Shown here: piece after piece, positions 1 through 13,215 of the stretch | How positions within the stretch are numbered: the first letter of the stretch is position 1 | Layout of the letters: each line of letters starts with the position of its first letter | Origin: Meghimatium bilineatum | Lineage: Eukaryota; Mollusca; Gastropoda; Stylommatophora; Philomycidae | Assembly: GCA_034231615.1 (NCBI GenBank) | Contig: CM067322.1 | Location: 54,700,357 to 54,764,356 of the forward strand | Direction: 5' to 3' | DNA: 64,000 nucleotides | Notes under the pieces: generated by a model | Database searches by the model: none | Told to the model about the DNA's origin: nothing | What the model saw: the letters and a program-made list of their open reading frames with translations, nothing else | Program-made: the position numbers and the translations under genes

Positions 1-107
1 AGAACCATGGTCCTACTAGATTTCCAGCAAGATGTAGTCCAGAAAATGGAAATGCGTTGTGTCGCCGTTTGTGTTGCGCCAATGGCCCGACACATTCGTC
101 TTCGGTG
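1..107 (-). repeat. SINE-like family D copy (truncated by window edge)
   Basis: The reverse complement of this stretch matches the segments at 46590-46755 and 57145-57315. All share the order 'cgaagacg.atgtgtcgggc', 'attgg(c)gcaa', 'ggcgacacaac' and 'ggactacatc', ending near a tail rich in GAA. The copy enters from the window's left edge, so its 3' tail is not visible. An open frame of about 70 codons crosses it but is not conserved between copies, so I do not call it coding. Confidence 0.6.
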
Positions 108-610
108 GTTAATAATTTGCTTAAATTGCTTAATAAATTGCTTAATTCTTAGTATAAGATTTTTTAAATCACTTTTTTACGATTCCATATCATATAATAG
201 AAATAGCGAAAAGAACGATTAAATATGATCACGGAAAAATCTGGAAAATTCCACAGCTCACTAATAGTCTGGTGGTGTATTATGGGATAACGAAGTAGAG
301 GATTAGTATCATCGTACTCTGATTTCCTAACATATTTTATGTTCATATAAATATAGCAGAACAAAGTCGCTAAGAATATTTATCATAAAATTCCGAAGCA
401 CAAATGTTAATCATTGACAGCTACGAAAAATGTTCATGTGAACCAAAGGTTGCAGTCTTATTTTCGAAACTCATCAACTTAAATGTAAGGATCATGATCT
501 CTGTGAAGATGCCATGAGCTAATGAATGGTATAGAGATTATTGAAGAGGGTAACTTCATACATCGTTTGACTAGAACTCAAACTGATAGAGAATTGAAGA
601 ACGGTTGGCG

Positions 611-652
611 GAGAGTGAGAGAGAGAGAGAGGGAGAGAGAATGAGAAAGAGA
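611..652. repeat. GA-rich low-complexity tract
   Basis: Short imperfect (GA)n run, read directly from the sequence. The surrounding 110-1080 is AT-rich and shows no gene or recognised element apart from a weak resemblance at about 280-345 to the body of family C SINEs (the phrase 'actctgatttcc' is shared with 11165-11390). Confidence 0.7.
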
Positions 653-1124
653 TAAATTATCATTGGTGAATCATAGCAGAACAGAAGTAAGGAAATATGA
701 GCTTCAAGAATAGAGATCCCACAGACCGTCTCAAGAAAAGTCGATGAGGAATGATAATTTTATCCATCCTGCCAAGTTGCATAGGAATTTAGAAGGTATA
801 CATGAAAAGTTATTCTAAAATATACGGCTCAGGGTAGAGGTGTGGGACAGGAAATGAGGAGGAGGCATTATCGATCAATATTAACTCTAGTCAGTGTTTT
901 TTGTTGCTGCAATGTTGTTCCTCTCTTAAAAGACACATATTTCACCCACTGGCTGGTTTATATTATCCGGACATCAAAGTTCATAAAAAGGTTTTCCATA
1001 TTCACCTTGTAACTTGCATGTCTCATTCTGTTATGCCTGTCCTAGACACACACAAGAACATAAGAAATCAATAAGAAAACTTATACATTTTTAATAGCTA
1101 GTCTTCGGTCTTTCCAACCACATT

Positions 1125-1325
1125 GTCATTTATCATTAATAGCCATCTCCGCAACGAAGATTGGCTGTAGCAGACTTCCAACATTCCCTGTCTTTTGTCT
1201 TGGTGGTGCACTCTGCTAGACTATAACCTGTCCATTTAGTGATGTTACTCTCCAACTTATATCTCGGAGTACCTCTTGCTCGCATCCCCTCCATTTTACT
1301 CTTAAGTAAGGTCTTCAACAAGGTC
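1125..1325 (-). pseudogene. LINE 3' end (endonuclease-RT type), fragment
   Basis: The reverse strand encodes the extreme C-terminus of a non-LTR retrotransposon protein. Recognisable blocks are an arginine-rich 'EGMRARGTPRYK' segment, then 'TGYSLAECTT' and a terminal 'ANLRCGDG'. The same ending occurs at 57835-57962 (+) and at the start of the 11945-13215 LINE (-), so this is one LINE family represented three times. Only the last ~60 codons are present, as expected of 5'-truncated insertion. No RT core is visible. It is not expected to be functional. Confidence 0.75.
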
Positions 1326-1514
1326 TTTTAATATGTAAAAATATTTTATTTGCCTGATCTTTATTTCCTTTAATAGTTCTTTTCTGTCTTCATCAAACTA
1401 AGTGGGGAAATATGAACAAACGAATAAACCCCTGTATATCTTGGAGTGAAATGAAACAGACAATTAAGACTAAAAGACCACATAGAAAATCTCAGTGGAA
1501 AAGCAAGTAAACAA

Positions 1515-2170
1515 CATTGTCTATTGTCTATCCCCAGGTGAATAATGGTTGATGGTATTCACACTTGTTAAGCGTAGGGGTGCGAGGTTAAGCTGTCGCT
1601 CCAAGGCCATATGTGTCACCGTCGTTGCATTTAGTATATGTTTGTTCAAGGATATCTTGATGTTTTCTGTCTACCATTTTCTTGGTCATCCTTTGTCTTT
1701 GCGCCCGGATACTTTTTTATATGCTCTTATTGGTATTTGGTTTGGGTTCATTTGCAAAAGGTGATCGAACCATTTTACTTGCTGTCTTACAATATATTCA
1801 ATACATGATATTATACCAACTCTTTTCCTAATTTCTTCATTTCTTATTTTATCTAGTTTAGTAATCATTGAAGCTTTTCTCAGACACTTCATTTCACATG
1901 TTACGGTTTTCCTCTGTTAAATACCATGTTTGACATTGGTAGCAGAACATTGGTATAAAAATTGTAGATATTATCTGTTTTTTTAAATTTCCATCTTGTT
2001 CTTTGTTTGAAGAAGTAATGGTGAAATTTGATAAGTCACTGTGTTTGCTTTCTGGCATCTTGTTTCTATTTATCTGTCTAGTCTACTATTTTCTGGAAAA
2101 AAAAATGATGCCTAGATACTTCAATTCTTTGACTGGTTTAAATCCATTGTTGTTGCAGACTTGCTAATTT
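1515..2170 (-). pseudogene. LINE reverse transcriptase C-terminal region, degraded
   Basis: Reverse-strand frames carry the post-RT region of a LINE. From N to C these are a 'YLG'-like block near 2110, a 'FCYQCQTW'-like block near 1940, then 'EMKCLRKAS..TKLDKIRN' and 'VKWFDHLLQMNPNQIP' (1892-1700), and a C-terminal 'HMALERQL'-like tail near 1600. The frames are interrupted by shifts. The block 'MKCLRKAS..R.D..RNE.I' recurs at 49353-49670, so both belong to one family. No catalytic YADD segment remains here. Inactive remnant. Confidence 0.7.
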
Positions 2171-2269
2171 TTATAACTTCTCCTAAAGAACATAACTATA
2201 ATTTTAAAAAGTTGTCCAATTCCCAACGTAGAGTTTAACCCAACAAGTTATTCTTGTAAGTCGTCTTCT

Positions 2270-2480
2270 GCCTTAATTCACAAACTCCTGTAGATGAACA
2301 GAATGTAGTATAGAATGTGTTGTGTCATAGTTACATCTTAGCTGCAGTATCTTTGTCATTCGGGCTGACACATCCGAATTACGCTCGGCATATGGATCAC
2401 TTATACCGGGGTATTTTTGTCTTTGGAGTTGACAGCCAAATTCAACTGGGCACATGGGTCACATATACCGCATAAGCCAG
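2270..2480 (-). repeat. SINE-like family B copy, degenerate
   Basis: The reverse complement aligns by eye with family B (best copies at 24970-25228 and 36037-36272). Shared blocks are the 'cacatccga' and 'gtgttgtgtcat' stretches and the 'ctcctg.agat..acag.atgta' 3' portion. It is strongly diverged, and the conserved stem-loop cannot be recognised. Confidence 0.5.
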
Positions 2481-2576
2481 TAGATAGGATGTGAACCAGG
2501 ACTATTTAACTGCACCTATTTTGTTATGAGATTTCGGTTTGTCCGTTTGTCGTATGGTTGTGTTCGTTCCCATGGG

Positions 2577-2880
2577 TCATTCATTCATTCATCCATTTTA
2601 CTTTTGCGCTGAAGTTAGCGCATAGGGTAGAGGTCAGATCTCTCCAATTCTGCCTGTTCAAAGCTATTCTGTGCAGTTCCTGAATAGTATGGATATTGAT
2701 TGTTTTACTTTCTCGAAGTATTGTTCTGCTGAGTGTTTGTATTTCACTCAGTAGAAGTGAAATAGCTTCTGGCTCTTTTGCCTGTAGGTATCCATTCAAG
2801 AGATTGGTGGTGTATTCTGTTGATGTCTGCGCGTAGGACATGCCTGATGTAGGACCAAAGGCGTTTTCTGATAACATCTG
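2577..2880 (-). pseudogene. LINE 3' end with (ATGA)n tail
   Basis: On the reverse strand a 98-codon open frame ends with 'LHRIALNRQNWRDL' and 'CANFSAKVKWMNE'. This resembles the C-terminal end of endonuclease-RT LINE proteins, where a conserved W-R pair precedes the stop. It is followed by a short tetranucleotide run (CATT on the plus strand, 2578-2593), typical of a LINE 3' microsatellite tail. It is truncated at its 5' end and the RT is not visible. The family assignment is an inference. Confidence 0.5.
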
Positions 2881-4185
2881 TGATGAAATTTTGATGTGTC
2901 TCTTTCTGATTTTATAATTCGCTTGAATTCACTCCATGGGCCATGGCTGCTATATATTGGGCTTTAGCTTATAATTACTTCACTAAGCTCAGTTATTGGG
3001 TCTAGATATATACTTATTTGTTATCATGCTTGTGCTTCGTGGTTCTGAAGAACCAGAACCTTCGGCTTATGTTACTGAAACAGGAGGTCTTTCCTTTCCA
3101 GGGAGCCATTGCAGAATGATGACCAATCTTATTTTGATGTATTTCAGATCAAGTATAATCTGGACTGTTACACTTTCATGTATATAACAACGATGTACCC
3201 ATCGTCGGACAGTGCAAATATCCACTGTCAATCTCCATAAACATTCTTCAAACGTTCATGAATGCAAATTGGGGTCTCGCTTTCATAATTAAGAAGTTCT
3301 ATGACACATATTTGTTTTAACCGTACTTCTTTGGCAGCCATTTTAAACGGTTACAGTATTGCAATCTTTTGTTAATAAAACAAGTTGGTTATGTTATACA
3401 GCGTAGAAGAGTGTTTGGGAATTCTCGCAAAATTATTGCACACCGATAAAGTATTTACTTAGATTTTAAAAAATCGATAACAAAATGACTATTCCTTCGT
3501 AATAACACTAATTTACGTCACAATCTCATATAGATTCGGCAACAGAGTTGGTACTATTCCTCCAACAAAATTGGTATTGTGATGTCCAATTTATACCCAG
3601 TAATTGCTTTAACACTTGCTGATCTAATAATGTATTCTTATTTTAGTGAATCTTGAAGCGCTCCAAATACAGGCGCCATATTCACAATAATATAGTAAAC
3701 ATAGAAAATATAGTTGAAATAGAAAATCATCTTACATGTAAAATCGCCGAATATCGTCGTGGCAGAACTACATCAACATCGATTTTCTTTGTTTTTCATG
3801 TTTGCAATATCTGATATAACCAGATATGACTACCATCTAAGGTTGAACGAATCGTTACCAGCCATATGAGGTACATTTTAATTTTAAAAATGTCTACACC
3901 ACTCCTTAACATAAAGTAAATTGGAACTGCCCACTCACAGCTCGTATAGAACTTAAAACTAAGAGCTAGGGAAATAATCAGACACCATCTGTTTATCCCC
4001 CTTTTAATCTATTCACATTGGCTATGTCTCCTTTTCCAATATTCACCCAACATCTGCTCACTAACCACCCACTCTTTCACTATCTCCTCACTCATGACCG
4101 GTCTATATACCTCCGACGGTCTCACCTCACTACATATATTCTCGGTCGCTAACTAAATTATCATTTCTTTAATATTTCATTGCGT
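2881..4185. other. AT-rich stretch with no recognised feature
   Basis: I see no open frame of meaningful length, no RNA gene and no repeat with another copy in the window. The last ~170 bases become pyrimidine-rich and grade into the TATC microsatellite. Confidence 0.5.
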
Positions 4186-5400
<1,215 letters not shown>

Positions 5401-5424
5401 ATATCTATCTATATATCTATCTAT

Positions 5425-5770
5425 CACTGAGATACACACACCTATTGATCTGGTATTCCTCGACATTATCTTGCAATATTTCTTGGAAGAGTGAAGTCTA
5501 GTTCGCAGAGTGTTTGCGATAATAAGTCCCCGTGTATGAGCAGTTGTCTGAATTGTTGCTTGTAGTTGGTTGCCTAGATCTTGAGCTAAAGTTGTTACAC
5601 AAGGTTGACTATGTGTGGTGTGGTGATTGGAGTACAATACCCCCCCCCCCATGAATCGTTGGTGCAGAAGTGCTATAGTAGACTGGTGAAAATTCAAATG
5701 TCTGGCAATTTCTCTGGTTGCCATTCCACTGACAACCATACCAGCAGCTTGCCATCGCTCTCATAACGAC
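5425..5770 (-). pseudogene. Tc1/mariner-like transposase N-terminus, fragment
   Basis: The reverse strand encodes a helix-turn-helix block 'SGMATREIARHLNFHQST' followed by 'HQRFM', then 'VTTLAQDL' and 'QLQATIQTTAHTRG' and 'LRTRLH'. This order is that of the paired-like DNA-binding domain of Tc1 transposases (typical protein ~340 residues; about 100 remain). The DDE catalytic domain is absent and a poly-C/poly-G run interrupts the linker. The fragment abuts the microsatellite, whose antisense adds a spurious tail to the open frame. I see no terminal inverted repeats. Dead copy. Confidence 0.7.
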
Positions 5771-6140
5771 AGTCGATGCATGAAAAAAAGCATTAACTTA
5801 CCTTCTTTCGTTAAAAACCTAATAATGCCCTTTATTCTCCTAAACTTTATTAATTCATGTGCCAAATTTCAACCTGTTTTGACTTTTAATAGTGTCAAAA
5901 TATGTTTATTTGTTGTTTTGAACATGAAGCGCAGAAAATGAGAAAGAAACATCACGTCAACAAAACAATGGAATTGCTCGAACTTAGTCACTCCCTCGCG
6001 TTCTGGGGATAAAGTTCTCCCTCACGTACATAAACATTGTAAGCGTGTAAACAAATCAAGTTTCCCATGCTTTTTTAATGGTTTCTAGTATATATATAAT
6101 AGATTATATTAGTGTAAATAAAAATACAATTAACCACTAT
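5771..6140. other. Spacer, no recognised feature
   Basis: AT-rich sequence between the Tc1 fragment and the 18-bp minisatellite. I recognise no gene, promoter or repeat copy. Confidence 0.5.
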
Positions 6141-6145
6141 AGAAA

Positions 6146-7780
6146 CACAAGCAACAGTTCACACACTAGCAACAGCTCACACACGAGCAACAGTTCACAC
6201 ACGAGCAACAGTTCACACACAAGCAACAGTTCACACACAAGCAACAGTTCACACACTAGCAACAGTTCACACACTAGCAACAGCTCACACACAAGCAACA
6301 GTTCACACACGAGCAACAGTTCACACACGAGCAACAGTTCACACACTAGCAACAGTTCACACACTAGCAACAGTTCACACACGAGCAACAGTTCACACAC
6401 GAGCAACAGTTCACACACGAGCAACAGTTCACACACGAGCAACAGTTCACACACTAGCAACAGTTCACACACTAGCAACAGTTCACACACGAGCAACAGT
6501 TCACACACGAGCAACAGTTCACACACAAGCAACAGTTCACACACTAGCAACAGTTCACACACTAGCAACAGCTCACACACAAGCAACAGTTCACACACGA
6601 GCAACAGTTCACACACGAGCAACAGTTCACACACTAGCAACAGTTCACACACTAGCAACAGTTCACACACGAGCAACAGTTCACACACGAGCAACAGTTC
6701 ACACACGAGCAACAGTTCACACACAAGCAACAGTTCACACACTAGCAACAGTTCACACACTAGCAACAGCTCACACACAAGCAACAGTTCACACACAAGC
6801 AACAGTTCACACACAAGCATCAGTTCACACACAAGCAACAGTTCACACACAAGCAAGTTCACACACAAGCAACAGTTCACACACAAGCAACAGTTCACAC
6901 ACGAGCAACAGTTCACACACGAGCAACAATTCACAGACAAGCAACAGTTCACACACAAGCAACAGTTCACACACAAGCAACAGTTCACACACGAGCAACA
7001 ATTCACAGACAAGCAACAGTTCACACACAAGCAACAGTTCACACACTAGCAACAGTTCACACACGAGCAACAATTCACAGACAAGCAACAGTTCACACAC
7101 AAGCAACAGTTCACACACTAGCAACAGTTCACACACGAGCAACAATTCACAGACAAGCAACAGTTCACACACAAGCAACAGTTCACACACAAGCAACAGT
7201 TCACACACAAGCAACAGTTCACACACAAGCAACAGTTCACACACAAGCAACAGTTCACACACAAGCAACAGTTCACACACTAGCAACAGTTCACACACGA
7301 GCAACAATTCACACACAAGCAACAGTTCACACACAAGCAACAGTTCACACACAAGCAACAGTTCACACACAAGCAACAGTTCACACACAAGCAACAGTTC
7401 ACACACAAGCAACAGTTCACACACAAGCAACAGTTCACACACTAGCAACAGTTCACACACGAGCAACAATTCACAGACAAGCAACAGTTCACACACGAGC
7501 AACAGTTCACACACAAGCAACAGTTCACACACAAGCAACAGTTCACACACTAGCAACAGTTCACACACAAGCAACAGTTCACACACTAGCAACAGTTCAC
7601 ACACAAGCAACAATTCACAGACAAGCAACAGTTCACACACAAGCAACAGTTCACACACTAGCAACAGTTGACACACAAGCAACAGTTCACACACAAGCAA
7701 CTTTTCATACACAAGCAACAGTTCACACACTAGCAACAGTTCACACACAAGCAACATTTCACACACTAGCAACAGTTCAA
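6146..7780. repeat. 18-bp minisatellite, about 90 copies
   Basis: The unit is AGCAACAGTTCACACACN, where N is mostly A, G or T (ACAAGC, ACGAGC or ACTAGC at the junction). The period is exactly 18, so frames stay open on both strands and give Ser-Asn-Ser-Ser-His-Thr or Leu-Leu-Leu-Val-Cys-Glu repeats. I regard these as artefacts of the period. Rare unit variants recur at multiples of 18: CAGCTCACAC near 6171, 6281, 6569 and 6768, and CAATTCACAGAC near 6927, 6998, 7071, 7143, 7465 and 7611. This shows amplification of multi-unit blocks. A 15-bp short unit near 6855 shifts the phase. Confidence 0.97.
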
Positions 7781-7789
7781 AAACCAATA

Positions 7790-8435
7790 ACAAACAAAAA
7801 CTCTATATAAACAATACACATCACAGGCGTGACAAATAAAAACATCAAGTAATATAAAACATACATAATAAACAAGGAACCATCTAGGGACAGTACACGC
7901 CACACATATAATAAACAACACTCTATAAAACGACAACACTACATTCATAATAAACAAGAAACACTCTATAAAAAGACGGAACCACATACATAACAAACAA
8001 GAAACAGTTTAAAAAAAAGACTACATACATAACAAACAAAAAACACTAAAAGTATAAAAATCAAGAGCATAATCACTCAAACATAACAAAACACTAAAAG
8101 AATAATAAAGAAGAACATATCGCATACAAACACAAACAAGCACTCACAGCATAGCACAGTATTAGAACATATTGCACACGCATACAGAAAATATTAAGCA
8201 TACTATTAAGCATAAAATTTAACCAAGAACGTAGACTTATCACACGCAAACAAAAAAAAAGACATACTTTAGAAACAGACAACATCACATACATAACACA
8301 CATACATTACGTACATAAACATACGCATACATAGCAAAACTAACAAACATTCACATATCGCGACCGTCGTCAGGTATAGGGTACATGTCAACTAAAACGT
8401 AAACATCAACTAGTTTTCGTTATGTGTGAAATCAT
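7790..8435. repeat. Degenerate A-rich tandem region
   Basis: Loose repeats with phrases such as 'cataataaacaa', 'cactctataaaa' and 'acatacataacaaacaa' recur at irregular spacing of roughly 40-50 bases. The phrase 'cataacaaacat' links it to the 28-bp array that starts near 8640, so it may be a decayed edge of the same tandem family. No gene is seen. Confidence 0.45.
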
Positions 8436-8439
8436 ATAT

Positions 8440-8580
8440 CGGTTGGTCTTAGCTATTTTTGGCATGCGACTCAAAGTAGGTAAATAGCGACCAGTTAAAT
8501 GTTCAAGAATAATCAAAAACGTAACGATCGGGGTCCAATTCATAATTCAGCTGTGCAGCCTGTACAGTCGAGAACCATGC
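8440..8580 (+). repeat. Copy of the fold-back element arm
   Basis: This segment contains 'tagctatttttggcatgcga', which occurs in reverse complement at 14600-14625. It also has 'aacgtaacgat.ggggtcca', which parallels 14835-14860. So a piece related to the 14.2-15.0 kb fold-back sits here between two tandem arrays. No coding potential. Confidence 0.5.
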
Positions 8581-8639
8581 ACATACACATCATACTTAAC
8601 ATACACATACACCACGTACATAAGCGTACACAAACATAA

Positions 8640-10250
8640 CATACTTAAAAAGATGCATATATACCACTAACATAACAAACATACTAATATACCACTAACA
8701 TAACAAACATACGAATATACCACTAACATAACAAACATACAGATACACCACTAATTTAACAAACATACTAATATACCACTAACATAACAAACATACGAAT
8801 ATACCACTAACATAACAAACATACTAATATACCACTAACATAACAAACATACGTATATACCACTAACATAACAAACATACTAATATACCACTAACATAAC
8901 AAACATACGAATATACCACTAACATAACAAACATACTAATATACCACTAACATAACAAACATACTAATATACCACTAACATAACAAACATACTAATATAC
9001 CACTAACATAACAAACATACAGATACACCACTAATTTAACAAACATACTAATATACCACTAACATAACAAACATACTAATATACCACTAACATAACAAAC
9101 ATACTAATATACCACTAACATAACAAACATACAGATACACCACTAATTTAACAAACATACTAATATACCACTAACATAACAAACATACAGATACACCACT
9201 AATTTAACAAACATACTAATATACCACTAACATAACAAACATACGAATATACCACTAACATAACAAACATACTAATATACCACTAACATAACAAACATAC
9301 AGATACACCACTAATTTAACAAACATACTAATATACCACTAACATAACAAACATACTAATATACCACTAACATAACAAACATACTAATATACCACTAACA
9401 TAACAAACATACAGATACACCACTAATTTAACAAACATACTAATATACCACTAACATAACAAACATACAGATACACCACTAATTTAACAAACATACTAAT
9501 ATACCACTAACATAACAAACATACTAATATACCACTAACATAACAAACATACGAATATACCACTAACATAACAAACATACAGATACACCACTAATTTAAC
9601 AAACATACTAATATACCACTAACATAACAAACATACAGATACACCACTAATTTAACAAACATACTAATATACCACTAACATAACAAACATACAGATACAC
9701 CACTAATTTAACAAACATACTAATATACCACTAACATAACAAACATACTAATATATCACTAACATAACAAACATACGAATATACCACTAACATAACAAAC
9801 ATACAGATACACCACTAATTTAACAAACATACTAATATACCACTAACATAACAAACATACAGATACACCACTAATTTAACAAACATACTAATATACCACT
9901 AACATAACAAACATACTAATATACCACTAACATAACAAACATACGAATATACCACTAACATAACAAACATACAGATACACCACTATTTTAACAAACATAC
10001 TAATATACCACTAACATAACAAACATACAGATACACCACTAATTTAACAAACATACTAATATACCACTAACATAACAAACATACTAATATACCACTAACA
10101 TAACAAACATACTAATATACCACTAACATAACAAACATACTAATATACCACTAACATAACAAACATACTAATATACCACTAACATAACAAACATACAGAT
10201 ACACCACTAACATAAGAAACACACATACACCAATAACATAACACACATAC
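8640..10250. repeat. 28-bp minisatellite with two interspersed unit types, about 56 copies
   Basis: Type 1 units read roughly CATACTAATATACCACTAA then CATAACAAA. Type 2 units carry CAGATACACCACTAATTTAA. Type 2 units recur singly, separated by one to several type 1 units. The longest type 1 runs are near 8760-9010 and 10040-10190. A change of T to G (ACTAAT to ACGAAT) marks a subset of type 1. 28 is not a multiple of three, so no long frame survives. Edges at 8585-8640 and 10200-10250 are degenerate. Confidence 0.95.
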
Positions 10251-10359
10251 ACATACTTGATACATCAGGAACTTTCACCTTCTTTATGTCACTATTCCTT
10301 CACAAATAATGTAATAAAAAATGTAACCTTTCGATGAAAGAACGTCATATCCTGGTATT

Positions 10360-10462
10360 TATATCATCATCATCACCATCACCATCACCATCATCATCGT
10401 CATCATCATCATCATCACCATCATCATTACCATCATCACCATCATCATCATCATCATCATGC
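10360..10462. repeat. (ATC)n/(CACCATC)n microsatellite
   Basis: Trinucleotide run read directly. The serine/proline-rich open frame across it is a by-product. The adjoining 10466-11160 holds no recognised gene. It contains a poly-C tract (10750-10766) and the phrase 'aggcctttcggtcgaaacgt' (10962-10981) discussed as a separate finding. Confidence 0.9.
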
Positions 10463-11164
10463 TTGTGGCTCCTAGTCCACTTTGCACCTAATAGATATGT
10501 CATTTCGTCTGCTATTCATTGTTTTCTATTTATATATCGGCTGTTCTTCACATGCATGATGCATCTCTCTACATCCACACTTGTCACTTAGTGTAATGTA
10601 CATCCTCAGCTGCTGCTAAAGGGCCATATGTACGACCTTGGTTATGCTAACTAATCTCGTCCTTTTTCAGATATATATTGATGCTATATACGAACATTTT
10701 CTTCGCTTTTCATATGGACAAGCACGGAAATACAGGGAACGAGGAATCCCCCTCCCCCCCCCCCCCAGGAAATAACAATAAGTCACGTTTTAAAATTGTT
10801 TTGGGGTTGTTTTTGTATATTTCCTATTTCTGTACATTTCATGTGTGTGTGTCTCATGTGATATAATTTCTATCCTTCCGGCCATCGCGCTAGACATGTG
10901 AACGCAAGTTGTGTCGTCTCTACTTGTTTTTGATCTATACGTGTATGTAATCCTTGATATAGGCCTTTCGGTCGAAACGTCGATTTGTGTGTATGCTCCC
11001 ATGTGTGTTTCATGTTATTAGCAATACTTCATTACCCCGTTTCACGATTTACCTGTTGGATTTCAGTTTTGCGCAGTGAATACATATTTTCACTCAATAA
11101 CTTTGTAGCTTTTTCGCTGCATTTCTACACTTTTTCCATCAGTCTCAAAAAGTATTATAAAGGT

Positions 11165-11390
11165 ATAGAGGAGTGATATCTTCCCACTCTGATTTCCCCA
11201 CACGTACTGCATATTTGTCTACAGTACATGCAGAGTACCACTCATAACCCGTACTTGCAGATTTAAAAGATAATTCTCAAGATTCCCTGGAAACACGCAA
11301 ACAAGACGTCACAGTCGGACATTAAACCTGCGACCTCTTGACCACATCGCAAATGTCTTAACCACTCTATCACGGATAACCCTGGGAATT
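11165..11390 (-). repeat. tRNA-derived SINE, family C (degraded)
   Basis: Reading the reverse strand from about 11388, a tRNA-like head shows an A-box-like 'gatagagtggttaag' and, about 30 bases on, a B-box-like 'ggtttaatgtcc'. It is followed by a body with 'gtgacg', 'ccactcataac' and 'actctgatttcc' blocks, written here in plus-strand sense. The same body occurs at 25838-26100 and 54010-54210. Pol III internal promoters of this kind define tRNA-derived SINEs. The cloverleaf is not intact, so this is not a tRNA gene. Confidence 0.65.
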
Positions 11391-11940
11391 CCCTCTGTTT
11401 TTATTCAATAAAAGTGCTTGTCTTGTGTTTGTCTCCTCTGTTGTTTTTTTACCCAATAAATACGTCCATACTTGCGTGTATTTCTCTCTCTCTCTCTCTT
11501 TTATATCAAATAGCTACCTCACCGCCTCCCGCCCTATACTTTCCTTTATATCTATCTACTCATTCTCTCCCTCACAATAATTTTCTTCATATCTCTCTAC
11601 TCGTTCTTTCCCTACTTTTTTCAGTAAATCGAATTGAAATTGAAAATAAAAAGATTTGTCCATCTCCTTTCTTAATCTTATTTGATTGACGAGCTGTCCG
11701 CATCCCATACTCCCCTAATGATGTACTCTGTTCCTTTCTCTTGCAAACTCTCTATTTATCTGTGCTTCTCTCTTATCCACTCTACAACTTTCGCATTGTT
11801 TTAATCACTCAACAAATCTCTCTTTAGCTATGTTGCTTTCTTTGTGTATCTCATGTTATCACATTACTTTCTACCTGTCTATGATTCCTTTGCCTTTGTA
11901 TATGGTCACATCTCTATCTCTCTGAGATAATCGTATCTGT
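11391..11940. other. Pyrimidine-rich stretch, no gene
   Basis: CT-rich sequence with phrases such as 'ctctctactcgttctttccc' loosely repeated at irregular intervals, including a (CT)n run at 11485-11500. Possibly an old, decayed tandem array. Open frames here are short, compositionally biased and unsupported. Confidence 0.4.
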
Positions 11941-11944
11941 ATCA

Positions 11945-13215
11945 TTTTCATTAAGTGCCGTCTCCTCAACGAAGGTTGGCTGCAACGTATCTCCAACGTC
12001 CCCTGTCTCTTGTCTTGGTGTTGCACTCTGCTAGACTGTAACCTGTCCATCGTGTGATGTTACTCTCCCATTTGTATCCCTGCCTACCTCTTGCTCGATT
12101 CATTTGACTTTACCCTTAAGTAAGGTCTTCAATAAGGTGTCACGTCTTTTAAATTGTCCAAAATACTTTATTTGCCTGATCTTTATTTCTCTTAGTAGTT
12201 CTTTCTTCATATTAAGTGTTTTAGTACCTCTTTATTTGTTTTATTCTCTTTCCATGATGTTCTCCCTATTCTTCTATATACCCACATCTCAAAGGCATCA
12301 ACTCTGTCTTCTAATTGTTTATTTAGTGTCCATGTTTCTGAGCCATGCATTAAGAAAAAAATAGACGTAGCATTTTATAATTCTTATTTTTAACTTTTAT
12401 GTAATTTGTTTAGATGTTAATATTTTCCTCATGTCATTGAAGGTACTTTAAGCCATTCCTATTCTCCTTTTAACTTCTGTTTCATATCTGCCATCATTTG
12501 TGACTATGTGTCCAAGATATTGGTAATATTTTACTTGTTGTAGTTTCTCTCCATGTATGTTTATGTTTACCTTTTGTTCTTCTGTGTCTTTGATGATTAT
12601 CATGGTTTTTGTTTTTTGGATATTTATATATTTTGTATTTTGGGTATTTTTTCCATATTTATTACTTGATTTATTGACTTGACTTAGTGTAGTCTTTGTA
12701 GTTCATGTTCACTTTCTGCCAAAAGAAAAGTGTCATCTGCATATCTAAGGTTGTTTATTGTTTTCCCACTGATCTTGAGTCCTAGTATTTCTTCTATATT
12801 TTTAAAGATATTCTCTGTGTAGATATTAAATAGGCTTGGTGATAAAATGCATCCTTGTCTTACCCCTCTTCTTATTTCTATGTATGGTGAGTAGCTATTT
12901 TCACACCTTATTGATGCAGTCAGTATATATTTCTAATCAATTTGATGTCTTTTCCATTTAAATCTATTTCTTGAAGACATTTGATTAATTTTTCATGTAA
13001 AAGGCCTTGGTGTAGTCTATGAAGGAAATATAGATACTTTTTTGGACTTCTATATATTTATCTATCACTAGTCGGATACTCAGTATAGCTTATCTGGTTC
13101 CTTTGTTTACCCTAAAACTTAATTTTCTTCACAGAGCTCCATGTCTATCTTGTTCTTAATTCTTTCATGTATTATCTTGAGGAATATTTTAGTTAAATGA
13201 CTCATTAGACTTCAT
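11945..13215 (-). pseudogene. Degraded LINE: RT core to 3' end
   Basis: On the reverse strand, in order from 13215 down, I can read blocks of a non-LTR reverse transcriptase: 'LTKIFLKIIHERIKNKID', 'CFIDYTKAF'-like motif A (near 13010), 'KQGCILSPSLFNIYTENI' (near 12850), 'INNLRYADDTFLLAESEH' (catalytic YADD, near 12740), and then the C-terminal 'TGYSLAECTT'-type ending near 11990 with 'CGDGT' just before the stop. Frameshifts and stops occur throughout. The endonuclease half is absent, so the copy is 5'-truncated. It is the fullest member of the family also seen at 1125-1325 and 57835-57962. Confidence 0.85.

Noticed and set aside
6078-7793. Long open frames of 300+ codons on both strands (Ser-Asn-Ser-Ser-His-Thr and Leu-Leu-Leu-Val-Cys-Glu repeats)
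   Set aside because: Explained by an 18-bp repeat period that preserves frame; simultaneous openness on opposite strands argues against coding.
6146-10250. CRISPR array
   Set aside because: Repeats are contiguous, with no unique spacers, in a eukaryote-like repeat landscape, and no cas-like genes are present.
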